DNA of 64,000 bases from Microbacterium marinilacus (GCF_019753765.1 NZ_JAIJZW010000001.1:229127-293126); one strand, 5' to 3'. Counted from the first letter of the stretch, positions 35,091-44,332 are shown. The notes: generated from the sequence alone by a model not told the origin. Numbers and translations: made by a program.

Positions 35091-36239
35091 TCAGGCCGAC
35101 TGGGCCCGCTCGACGGCGCCCACGATCGACGCGAACAGCGGGTGGGAGGGCTCGAGGCCCGTCACCTGCTCGGTGAAGGACGGCGCGTCGAGCTCGGCGA
35201 GCAGCCGGTGCAGCTCGACCGCCTGCTCGTCCTCCGGGTCGCGGAAGGCGAGCGCCGCACCGATCGCGGCCAGGAGGCCGTCGACCGGCAGGCCGCGCTC
35301 GGCCGCCTCCGCCGCCGGGCCCACGAAGCGCTCGTGGCGCGACAGCTTGCGAAGCGGCTGCCGCCCGACGCGCCGCACCGTGTCGGGCAGGGCCGGGTTG
35401 CGGAAGCGGCCGAGGATCGTGGCGCGGTACCCGGCCAGGTCGGCCGCGTCGAAACCGTGCTTGGCGGCCAGGAGCGCCGAGGTCTCCTCGAGCGCCGCGG
35501 CGACGCCTGCCTCGACGGCCTCGTCGGCGAGCGCGTCCGAGATCCGCTCGAGGCCCGCCCGCGCGCCGAGGTAGGCGGCGGTGGCGTGGCCGGTGTTCAC
35601 CGTGAACAGCTTGCGCTCGATGTACGGCGCGAGGTCGTCGACGAAGTGCGCGCCGGGGATCGTGGGCGGGGTGTCGCCGAACGGATGCCGCTCGATCGCC
35701 CACTCGAAGAACGGCTCGACCGTGACGTCGACGCCGCCGCCCTCCGGCTGGCCCGGCACGATGCGGTCGACGGCGGTGTTGGCGAACACCGCGCGCGCCG
35801 ACAGCGCGTCCCAGGCGGTGCCCGCCTGCTCCCGGATGTGCTCCCGGAGCGTGTCGGTCGCGCCGATCGCGTTCTCGCAGGCCATGACCTGCAGCGGCGG
35901 CGCGTCGGGCTCGCGCAGCGCGAGACCCGCGACGATGTGCGGCGCGATGAAGCGCAGCACCGTCGGGCCGACGGCGGTGGTGACGACGTCCGCCGTCGCC
36001 ACCTCCGCCGCCACGCCCTCCGGATCGGCGGCGCTGTCGATGGCGCGGAACCCGGTCACGACCCGGTCCCGTCCGCCCTCGCCCACCTCGTGCACCGTGT
36101 ACTCGGAGACGTCGTTGATCGCGTCGACCAGCGCCGCCGCCACGTCCGAGAACACCACCTCGTAGCCGCCCTCGTGCAGCAGCAGCCCCACGAAGCCTCG
36201 CCCGATGTTGCCTGCACCGAAGTGCACCGCCTTGGTCAT
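35091..36239 (-). CDS. mtlD: Mannitol-1-phosphate 5-dehydrogenase
   Basis: The enzyme oxidises mannitol-1-phosphate to fructose-6-phosphate with NAD. The N-terminal nucleotide fold reads HFGAGNIGRGFVGLLL, and the middle holds VNTGHATAAYLG, as in the polyol dehydrogenase family. Its 382 residues match the family. It is the last gene of the mannitol operon, 14 bases after mtlA. Confidence 0.95.
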   Translation of the reverse strand: MTKAVHFGAGNIGRGFVGLLLHEGGYEVVFSDVAAALVDAINDVSEYTVHEVGEGGRDRVVTGFRAIDSAADPEGVAAEVATADVVTTAVGPTVLRFIAPHIVAGLALREPDAPPLQVMACENAIGATDTLREHIREQAGTAWDALSARAVFANTAVDRIVPGQPEGGGVDVTVEPFFEWAIERHPFGDTPPTIPGAHFVDDLAPYIERKLFTVNTGHATAAYLGARAGLERISDALADEAVEAGVAAALEETSALLAAKHGFDAADLAGYRATILGRFRNPALPDTVRRVGRQPLRKLSRHERFVGPAAEAAERGLPVDGLLAAIGAALAFRDPEDEQAVELHRLLAELDAPSFTEQVTGLEPSHPLFASIVGAVERAQSA

Positions 36240-36253
36240 CCGGATCCTTCCTC

Positions 36254-38329
36254 TCAGTCCTCGTTCACCGAACGGAGCAGCGCGAACAGCTCCTCCGGGG
36301 TCTGGGCCTTCTTCAGCTCGGCGACCTGCTCCTCGTCCGAGAACAGCAGTGCGACGTTCTGCAGCAGGCTCAGGTGCTCGTCACCGCGGCCGGCGATGCC
36401 GACCACGAACGTGACCCGGTCGCCGTCCCAGTCGACCCCGCCGTCGTAGCGGATCACGGTGAGCGCCGAGGCGAGCACCGCGTCCTTGGCGTCGTTGGTG
36501 CCGTGCGGGATGGCGAGCTCGTTGCCCATGAAGGTCGACACGGTCTGCTCGCGGGCGAGCATCGCGTCGTGATAGGCGCCGGTGACCGCGCCGGTCGCCT
36601 CGAGCAGGTCCGCCGCCTCGCGGATGGCCTCCTCGCGGCTGACGGCCCCCTCGTGGATGCGCACGTTGCCGAGGCTCAGGACGCGGTCGTCGTCGCCGCC
36701 CGTCGTCTCCGCGGCGGCGGCGCGCGCCTCGGCCCGGGTGGCCGGAGCGGCCTCGGGCACGCCGCCTGCGTCTGCCGCGTCGCCCTCGGTGCGCTGCGCG
36801 AGCAGCAGCTGGACGATCTCGTCGTAGCGCGGCGAGTTCATGAAGTTGTCCACCGACACGTGCACGGCCGACTGCTCGCGCTGCTTGGCGCGATCGGTCA
36901 GCTGCTGCTGCGTGACGACCAGGTCGGCCTTCCCGTCCAGCGCGGCGATGGCCTTGTTGGTGACGTTCACGCCCTCGATTCCGGCGGCCTTGAACTTGTT
37001 GCGCAGCACGCTCGCGCCCATGGCCGACGAGCCCATGCCGGCGTCGCAGGCGAACACGACGCGCTCGATCGTCCGCGCCGGCGCCGTCAGGGTCGTGGTC
37101 GCGCCACCGGTGAGACCGGAGAGCGCGGCCGACGACTTGCCCTTGTTGGCCTCGGTGCGCGCCACGGCGTCGGCGAAGCCGTCGCCGCCGGCCGCGTCGG
37201 CCGCCAGGTCGCGCTTGCGGCTGGCGAGCAGGAACGCGGCGCAGATCAGGAACGTCACGGCCCCCGAGATGAGCACGGACAGGATCACGCCGAGGTGGCT
37301 GCCGGGCGCGGTCTGCACCAGCACCGCGAAGATCGAGCCGGGGGACGCCGGGGCGACCAGGCCGGACTGGAAGATGACGTTCGTCAGCACGCCCGACGCA
37401 CCGCCCGCGATGAGGCCGACGATGAGGATCGGCTTCGCCAGCACGTACGGGAAGTACACCTCGTGGATGCCGCCGAGGAACTGGATGGCCAGGGCTCCCG
37501 GAGCCGTCGCGCGTGCCGCGCCGACGCCGAAGACCGCGATCGCGAGCAGCAGGCCGGCGCCGGGGCCGGGGTTCGCCTCGACGAGGAACAGCAGGCTGCG
37601 GCCCATATCCTCGACCTGGGCGCTGCCGATCGGGGTGAACACGCCGTGGTTGATGGCGTTGTTGAGGAACAGCACCTTCGCCGGCTCGACGATGATGCTC
37701 GCGAGCGGGATGAGGCCCGTGTCGACCAGCCAGCCGACCACGCCGCCGAGCAGCTCGGTGACCCACTTCATCACCGGCGCGAGCCAGAAGAACGCGGCGA
37801 GCGCGGTGAAGAAGCCGATGAAGCCGGCCGAGAAGTTGTTGACCAGCATCTCGAAGCCGGTTCGGATCTTGCCCTCCCAGAGCCGCTCGACCTGCTTCAG
37901 GATCCACGCGGCGAGCGGGCCGGCGATCATCGCGCCGAGGAACATCACGGTGCCCTCCGCGCCGATGATGACGCCGAGCGCGGCCAGGGCCCCGACCACG
38001 CCGCCGCGGTGGCCGAAGACCATGTTGCCGCCGGTGAACGCGATGAGCAGCGGCAGGACGAAGGTGATGATCGGGCCGACGAGGCCGGTGGCCTCGGTGC
38101 CGTCGGCCAGGGTGCCGCCGCCGAGCATGGCGGAGTCGGCCCACTGCCACGCCACGATGGGGCTGTTGCTGCCGAGCCAGCCGTCGGGGATGAACAAGGC
38201 GGTGAGCAGGCCCCAGGCGATGAACGCCGCGATGTTCGGCATGATCATGCCGGAGAGGAACGTGCCGAACTTCTGCACGCCCACTCGAACGGAACCGGGC
38301 GCCTTCGCCGCGGTCGCTGTGTCACTCAT
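36254..38329 (-). CDS. mtlA: Mannitol PTS enzyme IICBA (fused)
   Basis: This 691-residue permease takes up and phosphorylates mannitol. The membrane IIC domain fills about residues 15-350, including GGIHEVYFPYVL. The IIB domain has the phosphorylation site FACDAGMGSSAMG, and the C-terminal IIA domain has the active histidine in ELAIPHGTNDAK. All three domains are joined as in the E. coli enzyme. It lies in an operon with its own enzyme I and HPr genes, so the whole phosphate chain is encoded together. Confidence 0.95.
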   Translation of the reverse strand: MSDTATAAKAPGSVRVGVQKFGTFLSGMIMPNIAAFIAWGLLTALFIPDGWLGSNSPIVAWQWADSAMLGGGTLADGTEATGLVGPIITFVLPLLIAFTGGNMVFGHRGGVVGALAALGVIIGAEGTVMFLGAMIAGPLAAWILKQVERLWEGKIRTGFEMLVNNFSAGFIGFFTALAAFFWLAPVMKWVTELLGGVVGWLVDTGLIPLASIIVEPAKVLFLNNAINHGVFTPIGSAQVEDMGRSLLFLVEANPGPGAGLLLAIAVFGVGAARATAPGALAIQFLGGIHEVYFPYVLAKPILIVGLIAGGASGVLTNVIFQSGLVAPASPGSIFAVLVQTAPGSHLGVILSVLISGAVTFLICAAFLLASRKRDLAADAAGGDGFADAVARTEANKGKSSAALSGLTGGATTTLTAPARTIERVVFACDAGMGSSAMGASVLRNKFKAAGIEGVNVTNKAIAALDGKADLVVTQQQLTDRAKQREQSAVHVSVDNFMNSPRYDEIVQLLLAQRTEGDAADAGGVPEAAPATRAEARAAAAETTGGDDDRVLSLGNVRIHEGAVSREEAIREAADLLEATGAVTGAYHDAMLAREQTVSTFMGNELAIPHGTNDAKDAVLASALTVIRYDGGVDWDGDRVTFVVGIAGRGDEHLSLLQNVALLFSDEEQVAELKKAQTPEELFALLRSVNED

Positions 38330-38365
38330 GATGACTCGACTTTCTGCTGTGTTTTCGATGTGTGC

Positions 38366-38387
38366 GGGACGTCCGCTGCGGACGCCC
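38366..38387 (-). other. Intercistronic hairpin between ptsI and mtlA
   Basis: GGGACGTCCGC and GCGGACGCCC pair with one bulged base around a single-base loop, in the 83-base gap between ptsI and mtlA. It may limit read-through or protect the message. Confidence 0.4.
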
Positions 38388-38412
38388 GGTCCAGGTGAGG
38401 AGGGGAGGGAGG

Positions 38413-40110
38413 TCAGGACGCGGGATCGGCCGCCGACCGGGCGGCCGCGCGGGCGCCCGCCGCGTCGTCGGCGTCGAGCGCCGCCCGCGCGATGCGGCGG
38501 GCGTCGTCGGCGGTGTGGCGGCCGAGGGAGTAGCGCACGTCGGCCAGGGCCGCGGGCGCCATGGACAGCGTCGTCGCGCCGAGGCCGACGAGCACGACCG
38601 CGAGCAGCGGGTCGGCGGCCGCCTCGCCGCAGATGCCGACGGGCTTGCCGTGCTTCTCGCCGGCGGCGCCGACCTGCTCGATCAGGCGAAGGACCGCGGG
38701 GTGCCACGGGTCCTGCAGCGTCGCCACGGACCCGAGCAGGCGGTCGGCCGCCATCGTGTACTGGGTCAGGTCGTTCGTGCCGATCGACGCGAAGTCGGTG
38801 TGCGCGAGCGCCCGGTCGGCCAGCAGCGCGATCGAGGGCACCTCGACCATCACGCCCGCGGTCCGGATGCCCAGCTCGCGCGCGAGCGACGTGAAGTACT
38901 CCGTCTCCTCGACCGTCGCGACCATCGGCGCCATGACCCACAGGTCGGCGCCGGCGTCCGCGTTCGCCTCGGCGAGCGCCGTGAGCTGGTCGCGCAGGAT
39001 CTGCTCGTTCGCGCGCAGCGCGCGCAGCCCGCGCAGTCCGAGGGCGGGGTTGTCCTCCTCGGCGTCGTTCAGGAAGGCGAGGGGCTTGTCCGCGCCGGCG
39101 TCCAGCGCGCGCACCACGACCTTCTTGCCGCGGAACGCGCTCAGCAGCTTCGCGTACTCCGCGCGCTGCTCGTCGACCGTGGGCGCCTCCTTGGCGCTCA
39201 GGAAGAGGAACTCGGTGCGGAACAGACCCACGCCCTCGGCACCCAGCTCGAGCGCCTCGGCGGCGCCGGCGGAGTTGCCGAGGTTGGCGAGCAGCGGGAC
39301 GGCCGTGCCGTCGGCGAGCGCGCCCGGCGTGACGGGGGCCTTCTCGGCCGCGGCACGCGCCTCGGCACGCCCCCGTGCGTCGGCGAGCTGCGCGTCGTCC
39401 GGGTGAGCGATCACGGCACCGGCGGCGGCGTCGACGATCACGACGTCGCCGTCGGCGAGCCCCGCCGCGTCCGTCGTGCCGACGACGGCGACGATGCCCT
39501 TCTCGCGCGCGAGGATCGCGGTGTGCGACGTCGGCCCGCCGTCGGTGGTGACGAGCGCGAGCACCCGGTTGGGCGACTCGGGGTCGAGGTCGAGCAGAGC
39601 CGTGTCGGCGGGCGCGAGGTCGGGCGCCACCAGCACGAACGGGTGCCCGGGGGACGGCACGCCGGGCGCCGGCTCCCCGCGCAGGTGCGCGACCACGCGC
39701 GCCGCGACGTCGTCGAGGTCGGCGGCGCGCTCGCCGAGGTAGCCGCCCACGGCCTCGAGCGTCGTGCGGAACTCCGCGAACGCGTCGTGCACGGCCCACT
39801 CGGCCGTCTTGCCGTCGTCGAGCCGCGACTGCACGGCCTCTTCGAGGGACGGGTCCTCGGCCATCATCGCCTGGGCCTCGAGCACGTCGCGCGCGGAGCC
39901 GCCGGCCGAGTCGGCGCGTCGGTTCAGCTCCGCGGCGACGGCGGCGACGGCCTCGCGCACGCGCCCGGCCTCCTCCTCCGCGCTGCGCTCGCTGGCCGCG
40001 TCCGCCGGGGCGGGCGCGCGCTCCGCCATCCGCGCCACCGGTCCCTGGGCGACGCCCAGGCCGATGCCGACGCCGGCGAACGTCGTGCTGTCCATCGCGG
40101 GGCCGCTCAT
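38413..40110 (-). CDS. ptsI: PTS enzyme I (phosphoenolpyruvate-protein phosphotransferase)
   Basis: Enzyme I moves phosphate from PEP to HPr. The phospho-histidine is His196 in TTDGGPTSHTAIL. The PEP-binding barrel follows with LFRTEFLF, IGTNDLTQYTMAADR and the catalytic cysteine in GICGEAAADP. The product is 565 residues. Its ATG overlaps the ptsH stop (ATGA). Being inside the mannitol operon, it is probably co-induced with it. Confidence 0.96.
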   Translation of the reverse strand: MSGPAMDSTTFAGVGIGLGVAQGPVARMAERAPAPADAASERSAEEEAGRVREAVAAVAAELNRRADSAGGSARDVLEAQAMMAEDPSLEEAVQSRLDDGKTAEWAVHDAFAEFRTTLEAVGGYLGERAADLDDVAARVVAHLRGEPAPGVPSPGHPFVLVAPDLAPADTALLDLDPESPNRVLALVTTDGGPTSHTAILAREKGIVAVVGTTDAAGLADGDVVIVDAAAGAVIAHPDDAQLADARGRAEARAAAEKAPVTPGALADGTAVPLLANLGNSAGAAEALELGAEGVGLFRTEFLFLSAKEAPTVDEQRAEYAKLLSAFRGKKVVVRALDAGADKPLAFLNDAEEDNPALGLRGLRALRANEQILRDQLTALAEANADAGADLWVMAPMVATVEETEYFTSLARELGIRTAGVMVEVPSIALLADRALAHTDFASIGTNDLTQYTMAADRLLGSVATLQDPWHPAVLRLIEQVGAAGEKHGKPVGICGEAAADPLLAVVLVGLGATTLSMAPAALADVRYSLGRHTADDARRIARAALDADDAAGARAAARSAADPAS

Positions 40111-40376
40111 TCTGCGTCGTGGTCGGTGAGCAGCAGCTGCTCGAGCGAGTCCAGCACGCCCTCCGCGCCGTCGCCCTCCGCCGCCAGCGTGACCTCGTCG
40201 CCCTGGTCGATGCCGAGCGCGATCACACCGAGGATGCTCGCCGCGTTGACGGGCTTGCCGTCGCCCTTCGCGATGGTCACGGGCGTGCCCGCGTCCTTCG
40301 CCGCCTGTGCGAACAGCTTCGCGGGGCGGGCGTGCAGACCGTGGGACGATCCGATGCGAACGGTGCGAGTGGCCAT
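40107..40376 (-). CDS. ptsH: HPr phosphocarrier protein
   Basis: This 89-residue HPr has the phosphorylated His15 in SHGLHARPAK and Ser47 in NAASILG at the usual regulatory serine position. The start follows GAAGGGA. It lies between the small IIB gene and ptsI. A second HPr gene is encoded at 42921-43175. Confidence 0.95.
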   Translation of the reverse strand: MATRTVRIGSSHGLHARPAKLFAQAAKDAGTPVTIAKGDGKPVNAASILGVIALGIDQGDEVTLAAEGDGAEGVLDSLEQLLLTDHDAE

Positions 40377-40389
40377 GGTGTTCCCTTCG

Positions 40390-40803
40390 TCAGGCCGATG
40401 CCGGGCCGGCATCCGCAGGCGTTGTGGGGTTCCGCGGAGCGGAGCCCTCGGTCGTGGGTGTCGGGTTCCGCGCAGCGGAGCCCTCGGTGACGGCGGCCGC
40501 GCCGCCCCGGGCCGAGACGGCCAGGGCCAGCGCGCGGCTGCCGTCGAGGTCGGTGAAGATGTCGTCGGGCAGCAGCGCGACGGAGACGCCGCGGGGAGCG
40601 GCGAGGGCGCGGATGTCGTCGAGCGAGCGGCTCAGATGGGGGCCGACGAGGACGATGTCCGCGGAGTCGAGGTCGATCGGGAGCGACTGCTCGGCGCCGG
40701 CGAAGGCGGTCAGTGGCAGGTCGGCCGCAGCGGCGGCCCGACGGACGCGAAGGGCGACGAACGTGCTGGACGCGCCCGCACCGCACACCACGAGGATCCT
40801 CAT
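40390..40803 (-). CDS. PTS IIB subunit (lactose/cellobiose-type fold) with repeat tail
   Basis: This first gene of the operon encodes 137 residues. It starts MRILVVCGAGASSTFVALRV, the IIB phosphorylation loop with Cys7. The fold ends near residue 95, and the remaining tail is built of 12-residue repeats (TEGSAARNPTPT, TEGSAPRNPTTP). GGGAAG lies upstream. MtlA already has a IIB domain, so this free subunit may serve another sugar or relay phosphate to the divergent PRD regulator; both ideas are inference. Confidence 0.8.
   Translation of the reverse strand: MRILVVCGAGASSTFVALRVRRAAAAADLPLTAFAGAEQSLPIDLDSADIVLVGPHLSRSLDDIRALAAPRGVSVALLPDDIFTDLDGSRALALAVSARGGAAAVTEGSAARNPTPTTEGSAPRNPTTPADAGPASA
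40427..40498. repeat. 36-bp repeat coding the tail of the IIB subunit
   Basis: Units start with GGGTTCCGCG at 40427 and 40463. The 36-bp period adds 12 residues per unit to the IIB C-terminus without breaking the frame. Confidence 0.7.
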
Positions 40804-40863
40804 TGATCTGTCACTTCCCTTCCGAACGATCCTGTCCCGCGCGCGAGGGCGCGGCAAGGAGGG

Positions 40864-40886
40864 TTCTTTCCGCCCATGCGGAAGAA
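40864..40886. promoter_or_regulatory. Inverted repeat between the PTS operon and its regulator
   Basis: TTCTTTCCGC and GCGGAAGAA pair around CCAT with one bulge, in the 155-base divergent region. A CAGGAT -10-like hexamer for the PTS operon lies nearby on the minus strand. It is a candidate binding site for the divergent PRD regulator. Confidence 0.45.
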
Positions 40887-40958
40887 GGTCTCGCCACGGT
40901 GCTCCGCAGGCCGGGACGGATGCCCGTGCGGGGTCGGCGAGATGATTGACTGGCGGTC

Positions 40959-42899
40959 ATGACCAGGCGGCGGCAGGACCGGGTGCTCGGCATCCTGATG
41001 CGCCGCGGCGACTGGGTGACCGCGGCGACGCTCGCCGACCAGCTCGGCGTCACGCCGCGGAGCGTCCGGTCGTACGTCACCGCCGTGAACGCCCGCGTGC
41101 CGGGCGGCGACGCGATCGAGTCGGGCCCGGCGGGGTACCGGGCGTCCGCCGGCGCGGCGGCCGCCCTGCGGGCCGGCGCGGAGCCCGACCCCGGCACGCC
41201 GCGCGAGCGCCTCCACGCGATCGTGCGGGCGCTGCTCGACGCCGACGGGGGCATCGACGTCCACGCCACCGCCGATCGGATGCACGTCAGCTCGGCCACC
41301 CTCGAGGCCGACCTCGGGCGCGTGCGCGCGCTGCTGTCGGGATCGGACCTCGCGCTCGAGCGCGCGGGCTCGCGCGTGCGGCTGGCCGGATCCGAGCTCG
41401 CGCAGCGCCGGTTCGTCAGCCGGCTGGCGCACGACGAGATGGACGACGGCGCCTTCGACCTCGACGCGCTGCGGCGCGCGGCCGACACGATGGCGATCCC
41501 GTCCGAGGCGCTCGGCGCGTTCAAGACCGACCTGGTGGCGCGGCTGGGGGAGCTCGGCTTCTTCGTCAACGAGTTCGCGGCCGCCGACGTGGTGCTCCAC
41601 GTGGCGATCGCGGCCGACCGCGTGGCCCAGGGCAGGGCGCTCGAGGCCGTGCACGGCGAGCCCGACGCGACCCGGGAGCGCATCGCCGGCGCGCTCGGCG
41701 AGCTGACGGAGCGGCACTTCGGCGTCGGACTGGGGCAGGGCGACCGGCTGCACCTCGCGGCTCTCGTGCTCACGCGCATCGTCGTCCCGGGGTCGAGCGA
41801 CGACCCGGCGTCGCCCGGGCTCGACCCCGCGATCGAGGCGGCCGTGCGAGGGGCGGTCTCCCGCGCGGCGCAGGACTACCTCGTCGACATCGCGCACGCC
41901 GACTTCGTCGAGCGGCTGGCGCTGCACGTGCAGAACCTCGTGCACCGCGCGCGCGAGCAGGCGTGGTCGCGCAACCCGCTCACCCGCACCCTGAAGTCGG
42001 CGTATCCGATGATCTTCGACGTCGCCGTCTCGATCGCGAGCGAGCTGTCCGAGGCTCTCGGCGTGCCGATCCGCGACGACGAGATCGCGTACATCGCGAT
42101 GCACGTGGGCGGTCGCCTCGAGCGCAGCCGCCGGGCGGAGTCGATGCTCACCGCGACGATCGTGTGCCCCGGGTACTACGAGCTGCACGAGCTGCTGCGC
42201 TCGTCGGTCGACCGCTCGCTCGGCCGTTCGATCGAGGTCACGGGCGTCGAGACGCGCGTCGACCCCGACTGGGAGGCGATCGGCACCGACCTGGTGCTGA
42301 CGACGATCGAGCCGCCGCTCGGCGCGGACGGGCGCGCCATGTCCGACCGGATCGTCCGCATCCAGCCGTTCCTGACCGACGCCGACGTCGAGCGCGTGTC
42401 GGCTGCCGCGAGCCGCGTGCGCCGCGCCCGTCGCCTCGGCCGGCTGCGGGCCGAGCTCGCCCGCTATTTCGCGCCCGGCGCCTTCGTCCGGGGCCTCGAC
42501 GCGTCCCGCGGCGCGGACGGGATGATCCGCGACCTCGGCGCCCTGCTGATCGATCAGGGGGTGATCGACGGCGACTACGTCGACAGCACGATCGAGCGCG
42601 AGCGGCTATCGTCCACGGCGTTCACCGACACCCTGGCGGTGCCGCACGCGCTGCGGATGACCGCCGAGCGCACGGCCATCGCGATCGGGGTCAGCGAGCA
42701 GCCGGTGGCCTGGGGCGACGCGCGGGTCAACGTGGTCGCGCTGGTCGCCTTCAGCGAGAGCGATCGCCCGGCGTTCCAGACGGTGTTCGAGCAGTTCGTG
42801 GAGGTGTTCGGCGAGCCCGACAGCGCCTCGCGCATCATCCGCCGCAGCTCGGACCGCTCGTCGTTCCTCGACGAGCTCGCCGCCGTCATCGACGGCTGA
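40959..42899 (+). CDS. mtlR: PRD-containing transcriptional regulator (MtlR type)
   Basis: This 646-residue regulator has two N-terminal helix-turn-helix parts (WVTAATLADQLGVTPRSVRSYV and a second one), two PTS regulation domains with histidines in GDRLHLAALV and EIAYIAMHVGGRL, a IIB-like segment (TIVCPGYYELHELL) and a IIA-like C-terminus with LAVPHALRMTAERT. In MtlR-type activators, phosphorylation of these domains by HPr and IIB ties activity to mannitol uptake. Divergence from the mannitol operon supports that role. Confidence 0.9.
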   Translation: MTRRRQDRVLGILMRRGDWVTAATLADQLGVTPRSVRSYVTAVNARVPGGDAIESGPAGYRASAGAAAALRAGAEPDPGTPRERLHAIVRALLDADGGIDVHATADRMHVSSATLEADLGRVRALLSGSDLALERAGSRVRLAGSELAQRRFVSRLAHDEMDDGAFDLDALRRAADTMAIPSEALGAFKTDLVARLGELGFFVNEFAAADVVLHVAIAADRVAQGRALEAVHGEPDATRERIAGALGELTERHFGVGLGQGDRLHLAALVLTRIVVPGSSDDPASPGLDPAIEAAVRGAVSRAAQDYLVDIAHADFVERLALHVQNLVHRAREQAWSRNPLTRTLKSAYPMIFDVAVSIASELSEALGVPIRDDEIAYIAMHVGGRLERSRRAESMLTATIVCPGYYELHELLRSSVDRSLGRSIEVTGVETRVDPDWEAIGTDLVLTTIEPPLGADGRAMSDRIVRIQPFLTDADVERVSAAASRVRRARRLGRLRAELARYFAPGAFVRGLDASRGADGMIRDLGALLIDQGVIDGDYVDSTIERERLSSTAFTDTLAVPHALRMTAERTAIAIGVSEQPVAWGDARVNVVALVAFSESDRPAFQTVFEQFVEVFGEPDSASRIIRRSSDRSSFLDELAAVIDG

Positions 42900-42920
42900 C
42901 GGCGCGCGTCTTCACTGCGC

Positions 42921-43175
42921 TCAGGCGGGCGCCAGGAGCGCCGCGGCCGCGGTGAGCGCGGCGTCGGCGCCCTCGCCGTCGGCCTCGAGCACGACGCGGT
43001 CGCCGGGCGCCAGCGCGAGCTCCATGAGCGACAGCACGCTCGCGGCGTCTACCACCTCCGCGCCCGCGCGGATGCGCAGGCCCCCGCTCAGCCTCTGCGC
43101 GAGGCGCACCAGCTCGGCGGCCGGTCGCGCGTGCAGCCCGCCCTCCGCCGTCACCACGATGCTGCGCTGCGCCAT
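42921..43175 (-). CDS. Second HPr-family phosphocarrier
   Basis: This 84-residue HPr paralogue has the phospho-histidine in GGLHARPA (His15) and Ser in DAASVLSL. TAGCGT lies six bases upstream of the ATG, a leaderless arrangement. It is convergent with mtlR and separate from the mannitol operon. It may serve as a specialised donor, for example to the regulator, but this is speculative. Confidence 0.9.
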   Translation of the reverse strand: MAQRSIVVTAEGGLHARPAAELVRLAQRLSGGLRIRAGAEVVDAASVLSLMELALAPGDRVVLEADGEGADAALTAAAALLAPA

Positions 43176-43215
43176 GCGCCCACGCTACCGGGGCGCACCC
43201 GTCCCTTCGCGATCC

Positions 43216-43287
43216 CTCGAGCCGGCATGTCCTCATCCACCCGGCATCGGATCGCGTGCCGGGTCGCGGGGAACATGCGGGCTCGGC
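43216..43287. repeat. 72-bp nested palindrome, left copy
   Basis: It matches the copy at 44333-44404 in 69 of 72 bases. Within it ACCCGGCA pairs with TGCCGGGT around a ten-base loop, and an outer stem pairs GAGCCGGCATGTCC with GAACATGCGGGCTC (12 of 14). The two copies are in direct orientation and bracket one gene. Confidence 0.85.
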
Positions 43288-43400
43288 GGGGTGGGGCGGG
43301 CGCCCCCGGCTGTCGTCCCCAGTGGGGGTGGGGCGAGCGGGTGTGCAGGAGGCGGAGGCGGGAGAGGGAGGGTGTGATCGGGCGGGCCCAGGATCGAGCC

Positions 43401-44321
43401 ATGGCGATCGACGTGTACTCCCGCGAGGATCTGGAGACGCTCGGCATGAGCGATCGCGCGGTGGCGCGTGCGGTCGCGGCGGGGCGTGCCGTCCGGCTTC
43501 GTCCCGGACGCTTCGTGAACGCCGCAGAGTGGCGCGCCCTGCACGTTGAGGCGCAGCAGCGCGTGCGCGCGGAGGCGGCGCGGCAGGCGGCCGAGCGCCC
43601 GCCCGTCTTCGCGCTCGCGACCGCGGCGGCCGTGCACGGTCTGCCGCTCTTCCGGGTCGTCGACGATCGCGTCCATGTCCTCAGCCGCACCGAGCGGGCG
43701 GCGCCCGCGAACCGGCTGGTGGTGCGACACGAGGACGCGTACACGGACGATGAGCTGATCGAGGTCGACGGCCTGGTGGTCACCCGTCTCGACCGCACCG
43801 TCTTCGACCTCATCCGGCTGCTGCCCGCGGAGGCCGGCGTCGCGCTCGCCGACGCGGCGCTGCGGGCGGCCGCCGACGGGGAGGCGCTCCGCGCGGCTGT
43901 GGCCGAACGGATCGCGCGTGCCCCGGGGGCCCGCGGGATCCGCCGGGCCCGAGCCGTGCTGGCCTTCGCCGACGAGAGGTCCGAGTCGCCGGGCGAGAGC
44001 GCGAGCCGCTGGTTCCTGCGTGTGCTCGGCTTCCGCACGATCGAGATCCAGGTGGGCTTCCCGGGGCCCGACGGACGCGAGATCAGGATCGACTTCCGGT
44101 TCCGCCGGGGGTGGGGCGAGTTCGACGGCGCCGCGAAGTACACCGAGCCGGCCTACCTGCGCGGCAGGCCCCCGCAGCAGGTGCTTCTCGACGAGAAACG
44201 ACGCGAGGACTGGGTGCGCGGCCGCTCGCAGGAGCCGTTCGTCCGCTGGATGGACCGGGACATGCCCACGCCGCGAGCCCTCGGCGCGCACCTGGCGGGC
44301 TTCGGGATCGTCCCCGACTGA
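43401..44321 (+). CDS. AbiEi-like winged-helix protein with C-terminal PD-(D/E)XK/DUF559-like domain
   Basis: This 306-residue protein starts with an AbiEi antitoxin-like winged helix (SREDLETLGMSDRAVARAVAAGRAVRLRPGRFV) and a middle region with TRLDRTVFDLIR. The C-terminal part has a nuclease-like constellation: Glu199 in SPGES, Asp231 in RIDF, Glu240 and Asp242 in GEFDG, and Lys246. Such proteins are common in actinobacteria as solitary genes. No AbiEii-type toxin gene lies beside it. It is bracketed by 72-bp palindromic repeats. Regulator, nuclease or selfish element are all open. Confidence 0.75.
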   Translation: MAIDVYSREDLETLGMSDRAVARAVAAGRAVRLRPGRFVNAAEWRALHVEAQQRVRAEAARQAAERPPVFALATAAAVHGLPLFRVVDDRVHVLSRTERAAPANRLVVRHEDAYTDDELIEVDGLVVTRLDRTVFDLIRLLPAEAGVALADAALRAAADGEALRAAVAERIARAPGARGIRRARAVLAFADERSESPGESASRWFLRVLGFRTIEIQVGFPGPDGREIRIDFRFRRGWGEFDGAAKYTEPAYLRGRPPQQVLLDEKRREDWVRGRSQEPFVRWMDRDMPTPRALGAHLAGFGIVPD

Positions 44322-44332
44322 GACGTCCGCCG

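Noticed and set aside
40390..40412. HPr start at 40412
   Set aside because: It would run into the end of the IIB gene; the ATG at 40376 with GAAGGGA upstream gives the normal HPr N-terminus.
43401..44321. Two-gene AbiE toxin-antitoxin system
   Set aside because: Only the AbiEi-like part is present; neighbouring genes encode an 82-residue unknown protein and a copper-storage-type protein, not an AbiEii nucleotidyltransferase.
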